A DNA stretch of 64,000 nt, taken from NCBI GenBank assembly GCA_011800805.1, contig MPNW01000027.1, forward strand, positions 14,468 to 78,467, written 5' to 3'. The notes beneath the pieces are model-generated. The model searched no databases. It saw only the letters and a program-made list of their open reading frames with translations, and had not been told where the DNA came from. Source of the DNA: Hirudo medicinalis (lineage: Eukaryota; Annelida; Clitellata; Hirudinida; Hirudinidae). Positions 49,401-61,663 of the stretch are shown here, in pieces (the first letter of the stretch is position 1; every line of letters begins with the position of its first letter). Made by a program: the position numbers and the translations under genes.

Positions 49401-52400
49401 TCGCACGTGCGTTCACTACACGTCTCAATATCTCAGAGAAAAGTGGAAATCCACTAAGGAAAGCGATTCCGCATCCACGTCCGACCACGTCAAAGCGATG
49501 AAAACAAAGGATTGGAGGCCCGAAGTCCCTGCCGAGCACAGGTTGACCGAGGACATTTTGACCACGCTCGTCAACTGCATGTGTCCGGCCCTCATGTCCG
49601 CCATGTTCAGCAAAAGCGGAAGTTGCGAAGCGGCTACGACCTTCAAAAATCTTTCCACCATCAGACCCGAGATCGTCATCCCACCTCTCCTCGATTGGTA
49701 AGATTTTTGTGTTTTCGCTCGTTGATTTATTGTTGTTAATTTATGATACTTTGAAATAGTAACATAATGATAATAATAACATAGTAGCAATGTTACTACT
49801 ATTAGTTAGCATATTATATTATATTATTATAATTATATTTTGTAAATTATATCTTGTCTCAGGACTTATTCTGCCCTCGAGACATTGATAGAGCCGCACC
49901 GACTGACATCCTGCCTGCAGTGCACCGTTTCTGTTTTGAGGTCGATGGTGGTTCATTCTCATAGATATCCCGAGGGACCCCTGCACGTCATACCCCTGTT
50001 GCAGCTGAGTCTGCCAGGCATCGACCCCAATGACCTCAAGAAAAGCCTGGTTACATTTTGTTATGATCAGTCTTTTGTGCTGCTTTTTTCAATTTAGTTT
50101 AAGTATTTCAATAATTTAATTAGATCTTGTTATTTCAAGACTTTAAATGTTACTGTGAAACAATTTAAATGTAAGATTTCTCAAACAAAATGCCTAATAA
50201 AAGTTAAATAAGGGATTTCATGTAATTTCAGATGACCTTTCAGCTGATCACAACACTGACTTCTTTGATACCAATAGTTGATTGCTCAGAGGCACCACAA
50301 CATTACAAGGACCTCACAAAGGTAATTACTGTTCATTTATAAATTAAACCTGCATCAGATGAATGTTATACTTGAATATTCTTATATCTTACAGCATGAA
50401 AAACAGCTGTGTTCAGCCACTGCAGATTTTGAAGGAGTGATTTTACTTTATTTTGACAGGTCAGCTTGAAAAGTGATGTGCATATAGTCACTATATTTTA
50501 GTGCCATCATGTTAATTCATTGTAAATATTATTATAACCATTACAAATTCTCATTTTATAAGCACAATTTTTCAACAGTTTTTTAAGGTTTGATATCTTT
50601 CCAGAGTCATATCGATGATCGAGAACAGCTCCCATCACTACTCGAGGACGGACACGGCTACGTCCGACCGCATGTCCAACGAGGAGGTCATGCTCGAACT
50701 TTGTCTCCTTTCGAGCACAAACTCGCTCCTGCAACAAACTTCACTTTCAATCTTCCAAGCAAGTCGTTTATGTATTTTGGTATTTTTTAACATTAATTTA
50801 AATATGTAGTTATTTGGATTTATTTTAGAGTTCTCACTTTTGTAATAAAATAAGGCTTAATAAGATGAAACGAGTTTCAATGGTGATTTAATACTTGAAT
50901 TAATGAAAATCATTTGAAAATAAATTATAAACTAAATAATAGTAAATTTTCACTTATGATTTCAAATGCAGGAAGTTTTGAGAAAATTGATTACTTTTGC
51001 TTTTGGATCCTCTTTTGAAACGAGGGTTGCTGGAAGATTCACTTCGAAATTGATCAAAGCAGCTTCAAAGGTAAAACATTTGAGGCCATTTTTGATAATC
51101 CTGCATTTCTCTTGTATTTTATTATTTTATTTTTATTAGGGATAGTCTCCATTTAATCTTTGACAAGCTAATAATGTAAAAATACAAATTTTATTCAAAT
51201 GTTTGACATTTTTTGACAGGCTCGACCAGAATTAGTTTTACCTAAATTTGTACCACGATGTTGCGCCTTACTTACGAGAAGATTGCAAAGTTTGTACTGT
51301 TGATGATGTATAACTTAAAATATTGATGATGATATATAACTTAAAATATTGATGATGATATATAACTTAAAATATTGATGATGATATATAACTTAAAATA
51401 TTGATATGATTTCATGGAGATCTTTTGCTTGCCCTGAGGTGCATTTGGAATTAGTAGAAAAACTGTGGAGATTATAGTTATTAATTATAATTATTATCAA
51501 TTGTATAATTCTATTGTTATTACAATCTTGTTTTACAAGCTTTATTGGGTATACATTGGTATGTGTTGGGTATATATAATGGGCATTGGTTATGATACAG
51601 CCACTTTGTAATATCACCCTTAATAATAATACAAAATAAAATATACTCATTTTCTATAACAATAGTATTATTATTATTATTATTTATTAATCAATTATGT
51701 CTCTTTTGAATTACCAATAAAGAAAAGTTAATATTTGTTATGAAATACAAAGGTGAGGATCTGTGCAGAGATGAACATTTGGACAACGAAGTTCTATGGC
51801 TCTTGATGCTCCTATCAGAAGTATATATTTCACTGGATTGCATGAATTATTTACCTCCCGTCATAGATGTATATTTCACTTAATTTGTCAATCGGACTTT
51901 TTTATTATTGTTATTATTATTATTATATTATTATTATTATCATTATTATTATTATTATTATTATTGTTATTGTTATTGTTATTACATGATGCCCCTCTCC
52001 CAAAAATAAACCAACTCAAAGGGTCCAAATATTTGCATCACAAATTCAAAATATTTGTATCATAAATTCTAATGGCATGAAACTTGTTCAGTCATAACTT
52101 AACACAGTGTCCTGCAATTACTGTCAAAGCAGAGATATTTTTAAATGTTCCTCGCTCATATAAACAGTTGAAAAATATGAAACCCCGAACAAGGGAATAT
52201 GGCACCATTTCAGAATTAAATTAATTCTGATTATTTTAAAAATTATGTCATTAAATTAGATTCAGTTATGTTGCTAAATGTAATTTAAATGATTTAAACT
52301 CAAGAATATGAATGTGATTTTTCTCAATTCTACTATCATTTTAAGGTCGTGGCTTGTGACGGGTTGCACCTCGTCCCATTTGCCGGCGACCTCACGACCG

Positions 52401-55400
52401 TCCTCGAATTGACTCTCACCTTGAAATGCAAAGAGGCAGCAGAACTTTCTGGAACACTCTTAAAGAATATCTTGAGGGCAACATCTTCCATTTATGCCAC
52501 TGATTACAGGTCCACATCGAGAAACTTGGATTCTCCGATTTCAAAACATCTGCCCATAAGAGTCTGTCGATTCTTCGGTTGCTTTTACATATTCATATTA
52601 ATCGGTCGCCAACCTTCTTTTGCTTCCGACTAATCAATGATTAAACTTCAATTTATTAACAGTATTTAATTTATTAGCACTTGTTTAACTGCCTTGATGC
52701 TGAACATCAATTTTTTTATTTTACAATTTTATGATTTTGCATTTTGTTACAAAGGAGTGGGGTAAATCGTCAGACCCCTTCCACTTGAACATGAAATGGC
52801 ACATCCCTTCAACACAAGAAAAGGAATTTGTCGATGATCTGCTTGGCAAATTCCTGATTGAACAGTTGGACAAAATCAAACTTCACTGTGTGAAAAGCAA
52901 ATCAAATCCTCATGCCTTGGAGAGGTGAGCATGTTTGCAAGATGTACATCTGTAACTTCCTCAAAGGTATGATTAGTGTGCAAATGTATATTCACACTCA
53001 TTGTGGCATCTCTTCTGAGGTCAATGAGAATAGAATAACGCACGTGCAGCATCGGGCTTCTGGTTTGCCTGTGTTTTGAAATGGCTAACTCAAAAGCAGG
53101 ATTGCTCGTGGTGTGTTTGTTGTGTTAGTGCACCATTTTCTGTTATTCTGGAATTCAAGTTATTCCATAAGTTCTTTTGCAGGGAGGATCTGTGCAGACG
53201 ACTGAACATCATCCACCAGTGCTTGTTTGGAGCTTGTGCTCTTCTACCCATGTGGAATGAAGGTGCAGTCCAACTGTGAGCTTTCAATTTTGCTTGCTTT
53301 TATTGCAGAAATTATTGAAAAGTCGAGAGATTCATTGTAAAAACTATGTAATTTCTACATACAAATGCAGGGTTCGGAGTCCTGTTGCACTGAGCAGGTT
53401 TTCCCTGATTGTGGGACCAGATGATGAGGGTTTGTAGTGGATTCATGTGCTGTTAAGAGACCTGACTTCATCCATTTAATCTGAACATGATTTAATTTTA
53501 GAAATCATGCTGCAGGATAAGAATGTCAGGTTGTTGATTGCTGAGCACATGAAACTCTTACTTGGTGGGTGATCTCATATACCAACATTGTTTAATATTT
53601 CTGAATATGGCATTGTTTTTATTTGTCATTAAAAACATTGTGTGTTCAATAAATTGACTGCTATCTATAATATAAAACAGAAAGTGCATGTCTGTCTGTC
53701 TGTCCCAAGAAATCCTCCCAAGCGTTTAACAGTAGTGGCTTGAAATTTGCACAAGTCTATGCCGTGCCTAGCTCAACGGTGCTATTTTCAACTTTCAAGT
53801 TCTCCAACTTTCACCTTTTCCTAAATTGCATGCCAGCTTTACACTCGAGATCAACATGAAGCGAGGAGCATTGTGCTCCAGCTTGGTCTAAAATATAAAT
53901 ATATTTAAGACTTCGCCTCTCGCGAACGCAGCATGGGTTCGAATCCCTTTGCATGTGCACCGTCCTAATCGCCCAGTTCTTTGAGGGCGAGTGGCAGGCT
54001 GTATTTGAAGGATGCAAATAATGACGGAATGAATAAAATTAATTACAATGGACAAAAATGAGTTTGAATATTGGCAAAACCGGTTTTAAAAAGCTAGTAG
54101 TTTTATATTTTCCAATTGGCAGAGTTCATGCACGTCGATACTGAAGATGACACGAAGAGTCTCCACGTCATCATCAAGGTACTTTCAGCTACAGTTTCAC
54201 TTGTTTCCATTTATTACCACTTTTAATGGTTATTGATTTAATTAATAAAGACTCAACTTGGTGTCATGTTTGTGAAGCTTCTTATTCATCATGCAGATCA
54301 TCAATGCTCTTTTCCACACCTTCTCCTCTTCAAAGGAGGAATTTGATGGGAGGTGGAAGGCCAGGCATCACATTAAGCACTTCATGGCCAACAAGGTTGT
54401 TATAATTAATTATTATTAAATTTATTATTAAACTCAATTATTTAAATGAAACAACAATTGTAAACTATTTTTTGGATGCCATGTTCTTTCTATGTTAATG
54501 ATTGTGCTAAATGTCGTGAAGTTCGATGCTCGTCATTGTCGTTGAAGAGATATTGGTTGTCACTGAATTTCAGCTCATTGGCAAGAAAAAACATATCAGA
54601 TCACTTCTTGTGGACAGGATTCAACTTCAACACGATGTGGGTCACTTATAAATTATGTTTTAAACTTTTATGTCTTTCAGTTACTAGTAACTAATAATTA
54701 CTATAATATTAATTAACTAGTGGTAATAATAATAGCAACATACAATGAGGTAGTCATCAGATCTTAGGTTGTCCACAGTGTCAACCTCAGTTGGAAATTA
54801 TTTTAAATTGCTAATAAATTGCGATGATGATCACAAATTGGGCTTTTATGTTGTTCTTAATTCCTAATTTGCTCGGTTTTGCAAGATCTTTGTAATTTGA
54901 AGGGAGATTGTTGTCGTCGTCATCGTTGTTATTTATTAATTCAAAGGCAACTTTTTAATATCTTATTTGAATTTGGAAAGACAAGTATGTGACAAGTGTT
55001 TTATGTTTGCTTCTGAAGCTGAGATCCACGAACCAATCCACAAAATACTTCACCACCCTCCATCAGATGTTCTACAAACATCTCTTCCAATTGGCCACCA
55101 GTAGATACATGGAGGTAGTCACATATTACCTGCTTGTAAATATAATTATTTACACTTGTAAATATAATTATTTACACTTGTAAATATAAGTATTTGAACT
55201 TTGTTAATTTCATTTTCAGATCAGAAAGGCCGCACAATCTTCGCTAGCCATGTGCTTCCGAACGTACGCCTATTCGTACCAAGTGATAGTCGACGACATC
55301 CTTACGATACTCGGCAGGAAACATCGCAACGACTCTCTCGACCATCAGTTAAAGGTTTTGTAAAGTTGTTTTTAAATCATGACGTTGCATGTTATTAACA

Positions 55401-58400
55401 AGTTTCTTTTAAATTCCACGTTCGCACAGGGAACGTTGTATGTCATACTCGGGGAATCGAAACAGTCGCTGGCAACGAGAAGAAATTGGGAGTTGATGAA
55501 CAAGTTGTGGCCTGCGCTCGTTTTGACTCCGCATTGTGAGAAGACGTCGATCAACCTCATCCACGACGCGATCGTCGACAAGATCCACAAGGACATTGAA
55601 ACCGTTGAAATTGCTATGAAGGTTTCGTTTTTGTTAGACACGAGTAATGTTTGATGACGGTTTGTGATGATGCGAGTGCTTCATTGTTATTGTTATGATA
55701 TTTCTGTCTCTTTTGTGAACCAGACTCAACTAACTGCTGTTAAAAGTCTTTTGATTATTTGTTGCAATCTCATTCATCTCCAGGTCACTCTGTCGTGCAT
55801 TAATTTGGCCGAAGGTTTGTTGAGTCTCGGAAGGGGTGCGAAAGTTTCTTCTAAAATGCCTTCTCAGGAAGAGATGAACTCTGCTGAAGAAATGGAAAGA
55901 CAGAGAAATGATGCCAACCAAATGTCAGTTTGAAAATAAGTTCCAAGTTAAAATGGGATTCGATTGTTCTTCATTATTTACACGAATATGATGTTTATAA
56001 ATATTATTAGTACAAACACTTTATTACTTATTCTGATGCAGGAGTTATTACCAGTTGGTTGACAATCTTACAAATGTTGCACTCAAAGGAAATCTGTAAG
56101 TTTAATTGCTTATAAAAAAAAAAGCCAATATTCTTTATTGTGAAATAAACCAAATAGTTTTTGTTTGTTCCATTCCTTGCAACCAACATTCTAGCATCTC
56201 ATTTTTTCCAACCAATTGGACTTTTGTGTATTGTATTGTTCAGTTACTGGAGGTTCCAGCAAGTCTGCTTCGAGTTGTTGTCGTTGTTGATTCGACACGA
56301 CATTCCGATGCCCTGCTCGACGGTGCAGTTGTTTGTGACGAATATGAACAACACTATGATATCCATTAGGAAGGTAACATGTTATCTCCTCTCTTTTTCA
56401 TTTTCTCTTTCTCTGGACCGCACTTGCTTTAAACATTAACCCGCCCTCGTTCAGATATCGATCCACTCGGTCTCGGCTCTCTTGAAGCAACAGAAGAGGC
56501 CTCATCTCAAGACTTCCATCGAACCGAATTGCAGCACGTTGCCCTACGGAATCGCAAATTGCATCGAAGGTGCAAAGCCGGAGGTCGAGAAAGTTCCGCA
56601 AACACCGCTGGAAGAGTTCGACAAGGCAGAGAGCATTCACTCTGCCGGAAGCAAAAAGCACGATTCGATAAGCAAGGGCAGGACGAGGTCGCACGACTTT
56701 GACGAGACTCTCTACCGTCCGCCCCTAAATAATGGGTGGATGTTCTTCTGGAGTAAGGACGTTCCAAACACCGAGGAGGCTTGGAACGACTTCGTCTTCA
56801 TCAACAAGACTCACGTCGGATACTACGCATGGCCCAAGTTGGCTCAAACATTTAGTTTTTAATTTAAATCTATTAAATATTACATTAATATGTAATATGT
56901 TTTAATAATAGTAATATTTACTTTTAAAACATCTAATACTTGAACACAGGTGATTCATTTGATATTTTTCTTCCTTCAGACCTCTGATTGCTTACCAGCC
57001 AATTTCTGCTCAGCCAAAACTTGGTCGCGCCCGAGATGAACTCTCCGATTGCGAGAGACCAATTTACGACGCTTTCAACAACCCCAGCTTTGTGAACCAG
57101 TTCATCAAGTACATATCCTTGGAGGAGCACAAAGGAAAGGAGTCGTTCCATCCAAAATATTTCACCTTCTTCAAGGTGCAGAATTTCACATGGCTTTCAC
57201 ATGTGGTTATTGACAAGAATGATGGTTATGACTGACGACAATTGTGGTGATGATGATTATGATCAACAAGCATGATTAATGACAATGATGATGATTGTTC
57301 ATCTGTTGCAGGGTCTCTTTAGAAACTTTGACACTACAGTCCTCTCGTTTCTCAAGGAAGAGGTGGAGACATTGGTCTCGAAATCAACCCATGAGAACCA
57401 GGAATCCCATCACAGGTGTGCAGCTGAGATCATTGCAGGTCTTCTCAGAGGCAGCAAACATTGGACGTTCCAAAAGGTAACATTCTTATTATAGTCAGTT
57501 ATAATTAAAATGTCACTTGATCAATTTTTAGTTGTTAATAATGTTAAACAATGTTAATGACATCAAATAATGCTAACAGAGACAAGAAATGTGGCTCTGG
57601 TTGATACCCTTATTGGAAAAAGTCCTGCACAACCTCTCTGTTGAGAATGTCTACGATTGGGGAACTTGCATTGCCACAGCATCTGTGAGATCAGCTGACA
57701 ATGCGAGTGGATTTAACGGCTGATTTAGTTACAAACTCTTTTGGTTTTTAATTTCGACTCAGGAAAATCAGGACCCTCGGAAGTTGGCTCCTCTCTTTGA
57801 CTTGCTGATGGAAAATCCTTTAAGTGAAGTCGGAGGCTCTTTTGGAGATTCAAGGTTTTCATTTATTTAAATGATGTAATAGGATGTTAGGCTTTTAAAT
57901 CGGTCATTTAAATTGCTATTTGGAAAGTTGTACCAACGAACGAAGAAAAATGCATCGGTAGAATGTTTTTTAGAATTTTATCACAACAAGACCAGCTGTT
58001 AAAATTAACAAAGCAGCATGGCACTTCCTCGTGACATGAGATTAAGTTTCATCGAAATTTGAACCAAATATGATTCCAATATATAATACAAAATATGATG
58101 TTTCATTTATTTTAATTGTTATTTTGTTTAATAATATTTAATTACTCATCAGCCGGCTGTATCTGATCCAAGGCCTGTTGGCTCAGCAAGAATGGAGGGT
58201 GCCTGAACTGCTTCATAAGTTGCTCACCTTCCTCACTCTCCACCTCAAACATTTGTACAAAAACGTCAGAGACAGGATAGGAAGGTTGTTAAGCAACCAC
58301 TTATATTTATTATTAGCTGCTTTTAACTTGTTATTTTTAGTATCTGCCTTTACCTGGCAGTTAATTTCGCAGTCATTTTGTAGCCTTTTGGTGAACATTT

Positions 58401-60626
58401 TCCTCTTTGATGTCTCCTTCTACGTTGGTTTTCCTGCCACTCTGAATCCTCGATTGGATGTTTTTCTGGAACTTGTCATCCCCAAACTCCTCTTATTGAC
58501 ATACCTCGGAGACAAGGCACCAGCAGTGGCTAATCGAGACGTGTCTCCGCAGGAGCAGAAAGAAACTAAGAAAGAAACCAAAAATCAATCCGCAGATTCA
58601 AGGAAATCAACTCGGATTTTGAGCGTCCACAAACCAGAAATATTCCTTGCTTCAGAAGATGTGCAAAAAGGCACAATTAGATTTTTCAAGACATGTAAGT
58701 ATGATAACAATGTTTTAAAGCTTCTTTTGATAAGGAGATTAAACACTAAATTGTTGTTGATGCTTTGCCATCAGTCCTCAAAGGTTTGCAAGGTGTCTAC
58801 ACCAGAATATGTCAAACTGATCATCCTGATGTTTTGAAACTCTTACCAGTGGTTAGTAGACTTATCATCATTATTCCTGTTGCACTATGTGTGAACATTG
58901 TCGATGTGTGCATCAGATGGCATCACTGGAGAGCTACACCTTGGATGTCGAATTGGGCAGGGAATGCTCATTGACAATGCTAATCATGTCCCAGAGTCTG
59001 CTCCAAAACTCCATGGTCATTCCAATGTTGGAAGCCATAGAAGAGGTGAGTAATTTAATGTTACTTTTGTGTCTGAAATTACATTAAGCAATGGTCATAA
59101 TGATTTTTTATTTTATAATTTCTGGCATTGTTCTTTAGACTTCAAGAATGAGCTCCTGGCATGCCAGATCAGCCATTTTGACTTATCTTCAGAAACTGAC
59201 ATTTGGGAATCTCTTTCTCCTCCAAAAGCCTGAAATTGTTACAAGAATCACTTCCTTGCTTCTTGTCTTGGTGATGGATGACCAGATTGAGGTTGTAGAC
59301 TTTACAAATTTTTATATTTTGCACATAATCATCAAGTTTATGTGAAGTTTTGAAACTAGTAGAAGTTACCAAAATATTCTAATAAGAATTCAAGTAAAAA
59401 TGCAGGGAAATGCAGTAAAAAAACCAAAACAGGAATTATGTTAAAAGAAGATAACTTGTTCCTACCTTTGATCTGAATTTGTATTTAGCCGATCTTTTGA
59501 GTGCCTTATGTATATGAATGGGATGTGAAAGCACTTTTTAATCGATTTACCATTTACATAGCGCACGTACTGAGGGCGTTCCCTGGCGCTGACGGCTGGG
59601 TTGCAAACATGACGCATTACGAATTTTGTCGTTACGACTGCATGCAGGAAAGCATTCCTGTCCAGAAAGCATCTCTCAGTGGATCAACCTGCACAAACAA
59701 GAACTTCAAAACTTGTTCAAAACTTTGAACAAGATTCAAGACATAAATACGACCAATTAAATTGTTGCTTTTCATTGGATCAGGTGAGAGAATTGGCAGG
59801 TGTGACTCTGAGTGGTCTGTTCCAGTGCGGCTACATAGCTGTTGATGAGAAACTACTGGTTTGTTCATTCAAATTAGAATTATTTCTGCTTATGAATGTA
59901 CTTTCCTGCAATATGTATAAATTATGATATAATTGACATAATTTTATGCTGCACAATTAACAATGTAAATCTTAAAGTAAAATGTGGAAATTTTGTTTAT
60001 TTTTTTCACATTTGATGGTTTATTTCATGTCAGTTTTCAATCACAGAAACTATTCAGGGATTGGAGTTCAGCAAAAATAAGGAAGAGAACATTGAGTCGC
60101 AGGAGCCACGAAGAGGTACTTGATCGTGGCAAGCCCCTCCTGCTGTCTTTGACCAGTTCAACTCCACTTGTCGGCAAATTAAAGGCGGCGGATGAAGATT
60201 TCCAGGATGAGATGAGCATCCTGAAACGTCATGCTGGAGTGATTGGCATATGCGCCTGTGTTGCTGCTTCACCATACGACGTACCTCCCTACATGCCAGA
60301 ACTACTTGTTGAACTAAGTTACCACCTCAATGATCCACAGCCTATACAGGTGAGAATAGATTGTTGACAACAGGATCAATGCATCTATTTTCGTTAGCAT
60401 TGCACTTTGATGTCAAAGTTATTAAATTATAGCATGGTTAATAAGGTATTGGATTTATTTAAAATATCGTTAGATATGTAATTGTTTGAAGATGACAGTC
60501 AAGAGAACTTTGGGTGGCTTCAAGAGAACACACCATGAAAGTTGGCATGACCACAAGCAGAAGTTCACAGATGATCAACTTGCCATTCTGACAGAGCTTC
60601 TGGTTTCTCCAAATTATTATGCTTAG
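46449..60626 (+). CDS. PSME4: Proteasome activator PA200
   Basis: PA200 caps the 20S proteasome and promotes ubiquitin-independent breakdown, notably of acetylated histones during DNA repair and spermatogenesis. Forty-five exons from 46449-46693 to 60492-60626 join in phase to 1974 residues, against 1843 in human. Landmarks in order: [20 protein letters not shown] (exon 1), [13 protein letters not shown] (47579), [13 protein letters not shown] (48125), [12 protein letters not shown] (49027), [12 protein letters not shown] and [10 protein letters not shown] (49437), [13 protein letters not shown] (49863), [10 protein letters not shown] (50395), [10 protein letters not shown] (52755), HVGYYAWPK (56455), [14 protein letters not shown] (56980), [10 protein letters not shown] (57312), [18 protein letters not shown] (58153), [14 protein letters not shown] (59139), [20 protein letters not shown] (60047) and [18 protein letters not shown] (60492). 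The C-terminus SPNYYA keeps the tail that docks between proteasome alpha subunits. The fold is HEAT-like throughout. Extra length lies mainly in a Ser/Lys-rich insert at 56560-56720 and a linker at 58540-58640. One intron starts with GC (50759). Confidence 0.96.
51301..51401. repeat. 26-base tandem repeat, about four copies
   Basis: The unit TGATGATGATATATAACTTA plus AAATAT is repeated head to tail in a PSME4 intron. The first copy is three bases shorter. ATT microsatellites follow at 51664-51688 and about 51904-51970. Confidence 0.9.
53690..54030. repeat. SINE-like repeat with a tRNA B-box-like core
   Basis: In a PSME4 intron, GTCTGTCTGTCTGTCC opens a block that later contains GGGTTCGAATCCC (53936-53948), a good match to the B box of tRNA genes. 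It ends near an AATGAATAAA tail. A tRNA fold was not found, so a degenerate SINE is more likely than a tRNA gene. Confidence 0.45.
59545..59705. repeat. SINE-like dispersed repeat, copy 2
   Basis: In a PSME4 intron. It shares TTTACATAGCGC, GGCTGGGTTGCAAACATGAC, TTACGACTGCATGCAGGAA and TCAACCTGCAC, in the same order, with 35700-35900. The two copies differ by many substitutions, so insertion was not recent. Confidence 0.5.
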
Positions 60627-61663
60627 TTGAAATGGATGAATTCAATCGCGTATTTGGATCATCTATCAGATTAAAGGGATTTCGATCCCATTTTGGCAGG
60701 GAAGCTTCGCAATGACTTTCTGTTTCAGTTTCTTTGCTTTTTCTGCATGGATGTTTTCTTACACTTGGTTTTTTTTTTTTCTTATATTTCAAACCCTAGT
60801 GATGTTTGTGACCACCATTCTTTCTATAGGAAATTAATCATAAACAACAATTTATTTGCTTTGAGGATCTAGTTTACTCATTTAGCCCATAGTTTTAATT
60901 TCATAAATTTATTGTTCCTTCATGGTGTTTCCTTCTTATGAATTCTATGCTTATTTATTGATTTGCTTTCAAAGTTTGCATATTCCAAAAAAAAATGCCT
61001 TAAATTATTGGCATTGTTTGGGGGATCTTACCTCATGCTAAAGGTTGTGGTTTGATCAGACAGTTATCTGCTATATTAAAACCCAATCATAAGTCAGTCA
61101 TTGGTATCAAGAGCTGTCATGAAATGGGGGAGGGATGGCTAGAATTTAGAGGATGGATGTAGAATTTAGACTTTTTTGTCGTTTCCCGAATTTGCAGTAC
61201 TATTTACTGAGCAGCTTGGCTTACATTGCAGCAAAGCTTCGATCGATGGGTGCAGAAAAGGCGAGATATCGAATGGATTGATTTGTGGCAGTGGCAAAGC
61301 TGGGGGGGTGCCAAAATAATCAGTTGAAGCCCGTTGCTATGCCTCTGATCGGTGGATGGGTGCTGCTCACATTTGGCTAAAGAAAACTACGATTTTCTGG
61401 GCAAAATATATTTAAGTAGAAAGAATTACATTCCCCAGTCGGGATCTAGGCAACTTATGAACCAGAAATATTAGCATTCAAATGTAATAAATTTATAGTT
61501 ACCAAACTAATTAATTTTACATGAAAAATACGTTTTAAATTTTATAAAATAATTGTTTAACAAAAGTGTCAATGTATTTATCCATTCCTCCAACAATGTT
61601 TTGATTTACAGAATTTGGCGGCAAATATTACGGACGTTGGATTCCAGTCCGTTGAAGTTTGTT
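60627..61663. other. Intergenic, PSME4 3' end to MCM5 start
   Basis: Both flanking genes run on the plus strand. No exon is recognised. A G-rich stretch at 61290-61350 (GCTGGGGGGGTGCC...GTTGCTATGCCTCTGATC) looks like an eroded mobile-element end. Confidence 0.5.

Noticed and set aside
53930..53950. tRNA gene suggested by the B-box GGGTTCGAATCCC
   Set aside because: No A box at the right distance and no cloverleaf arms were found; treated as a SINE-like remnant.
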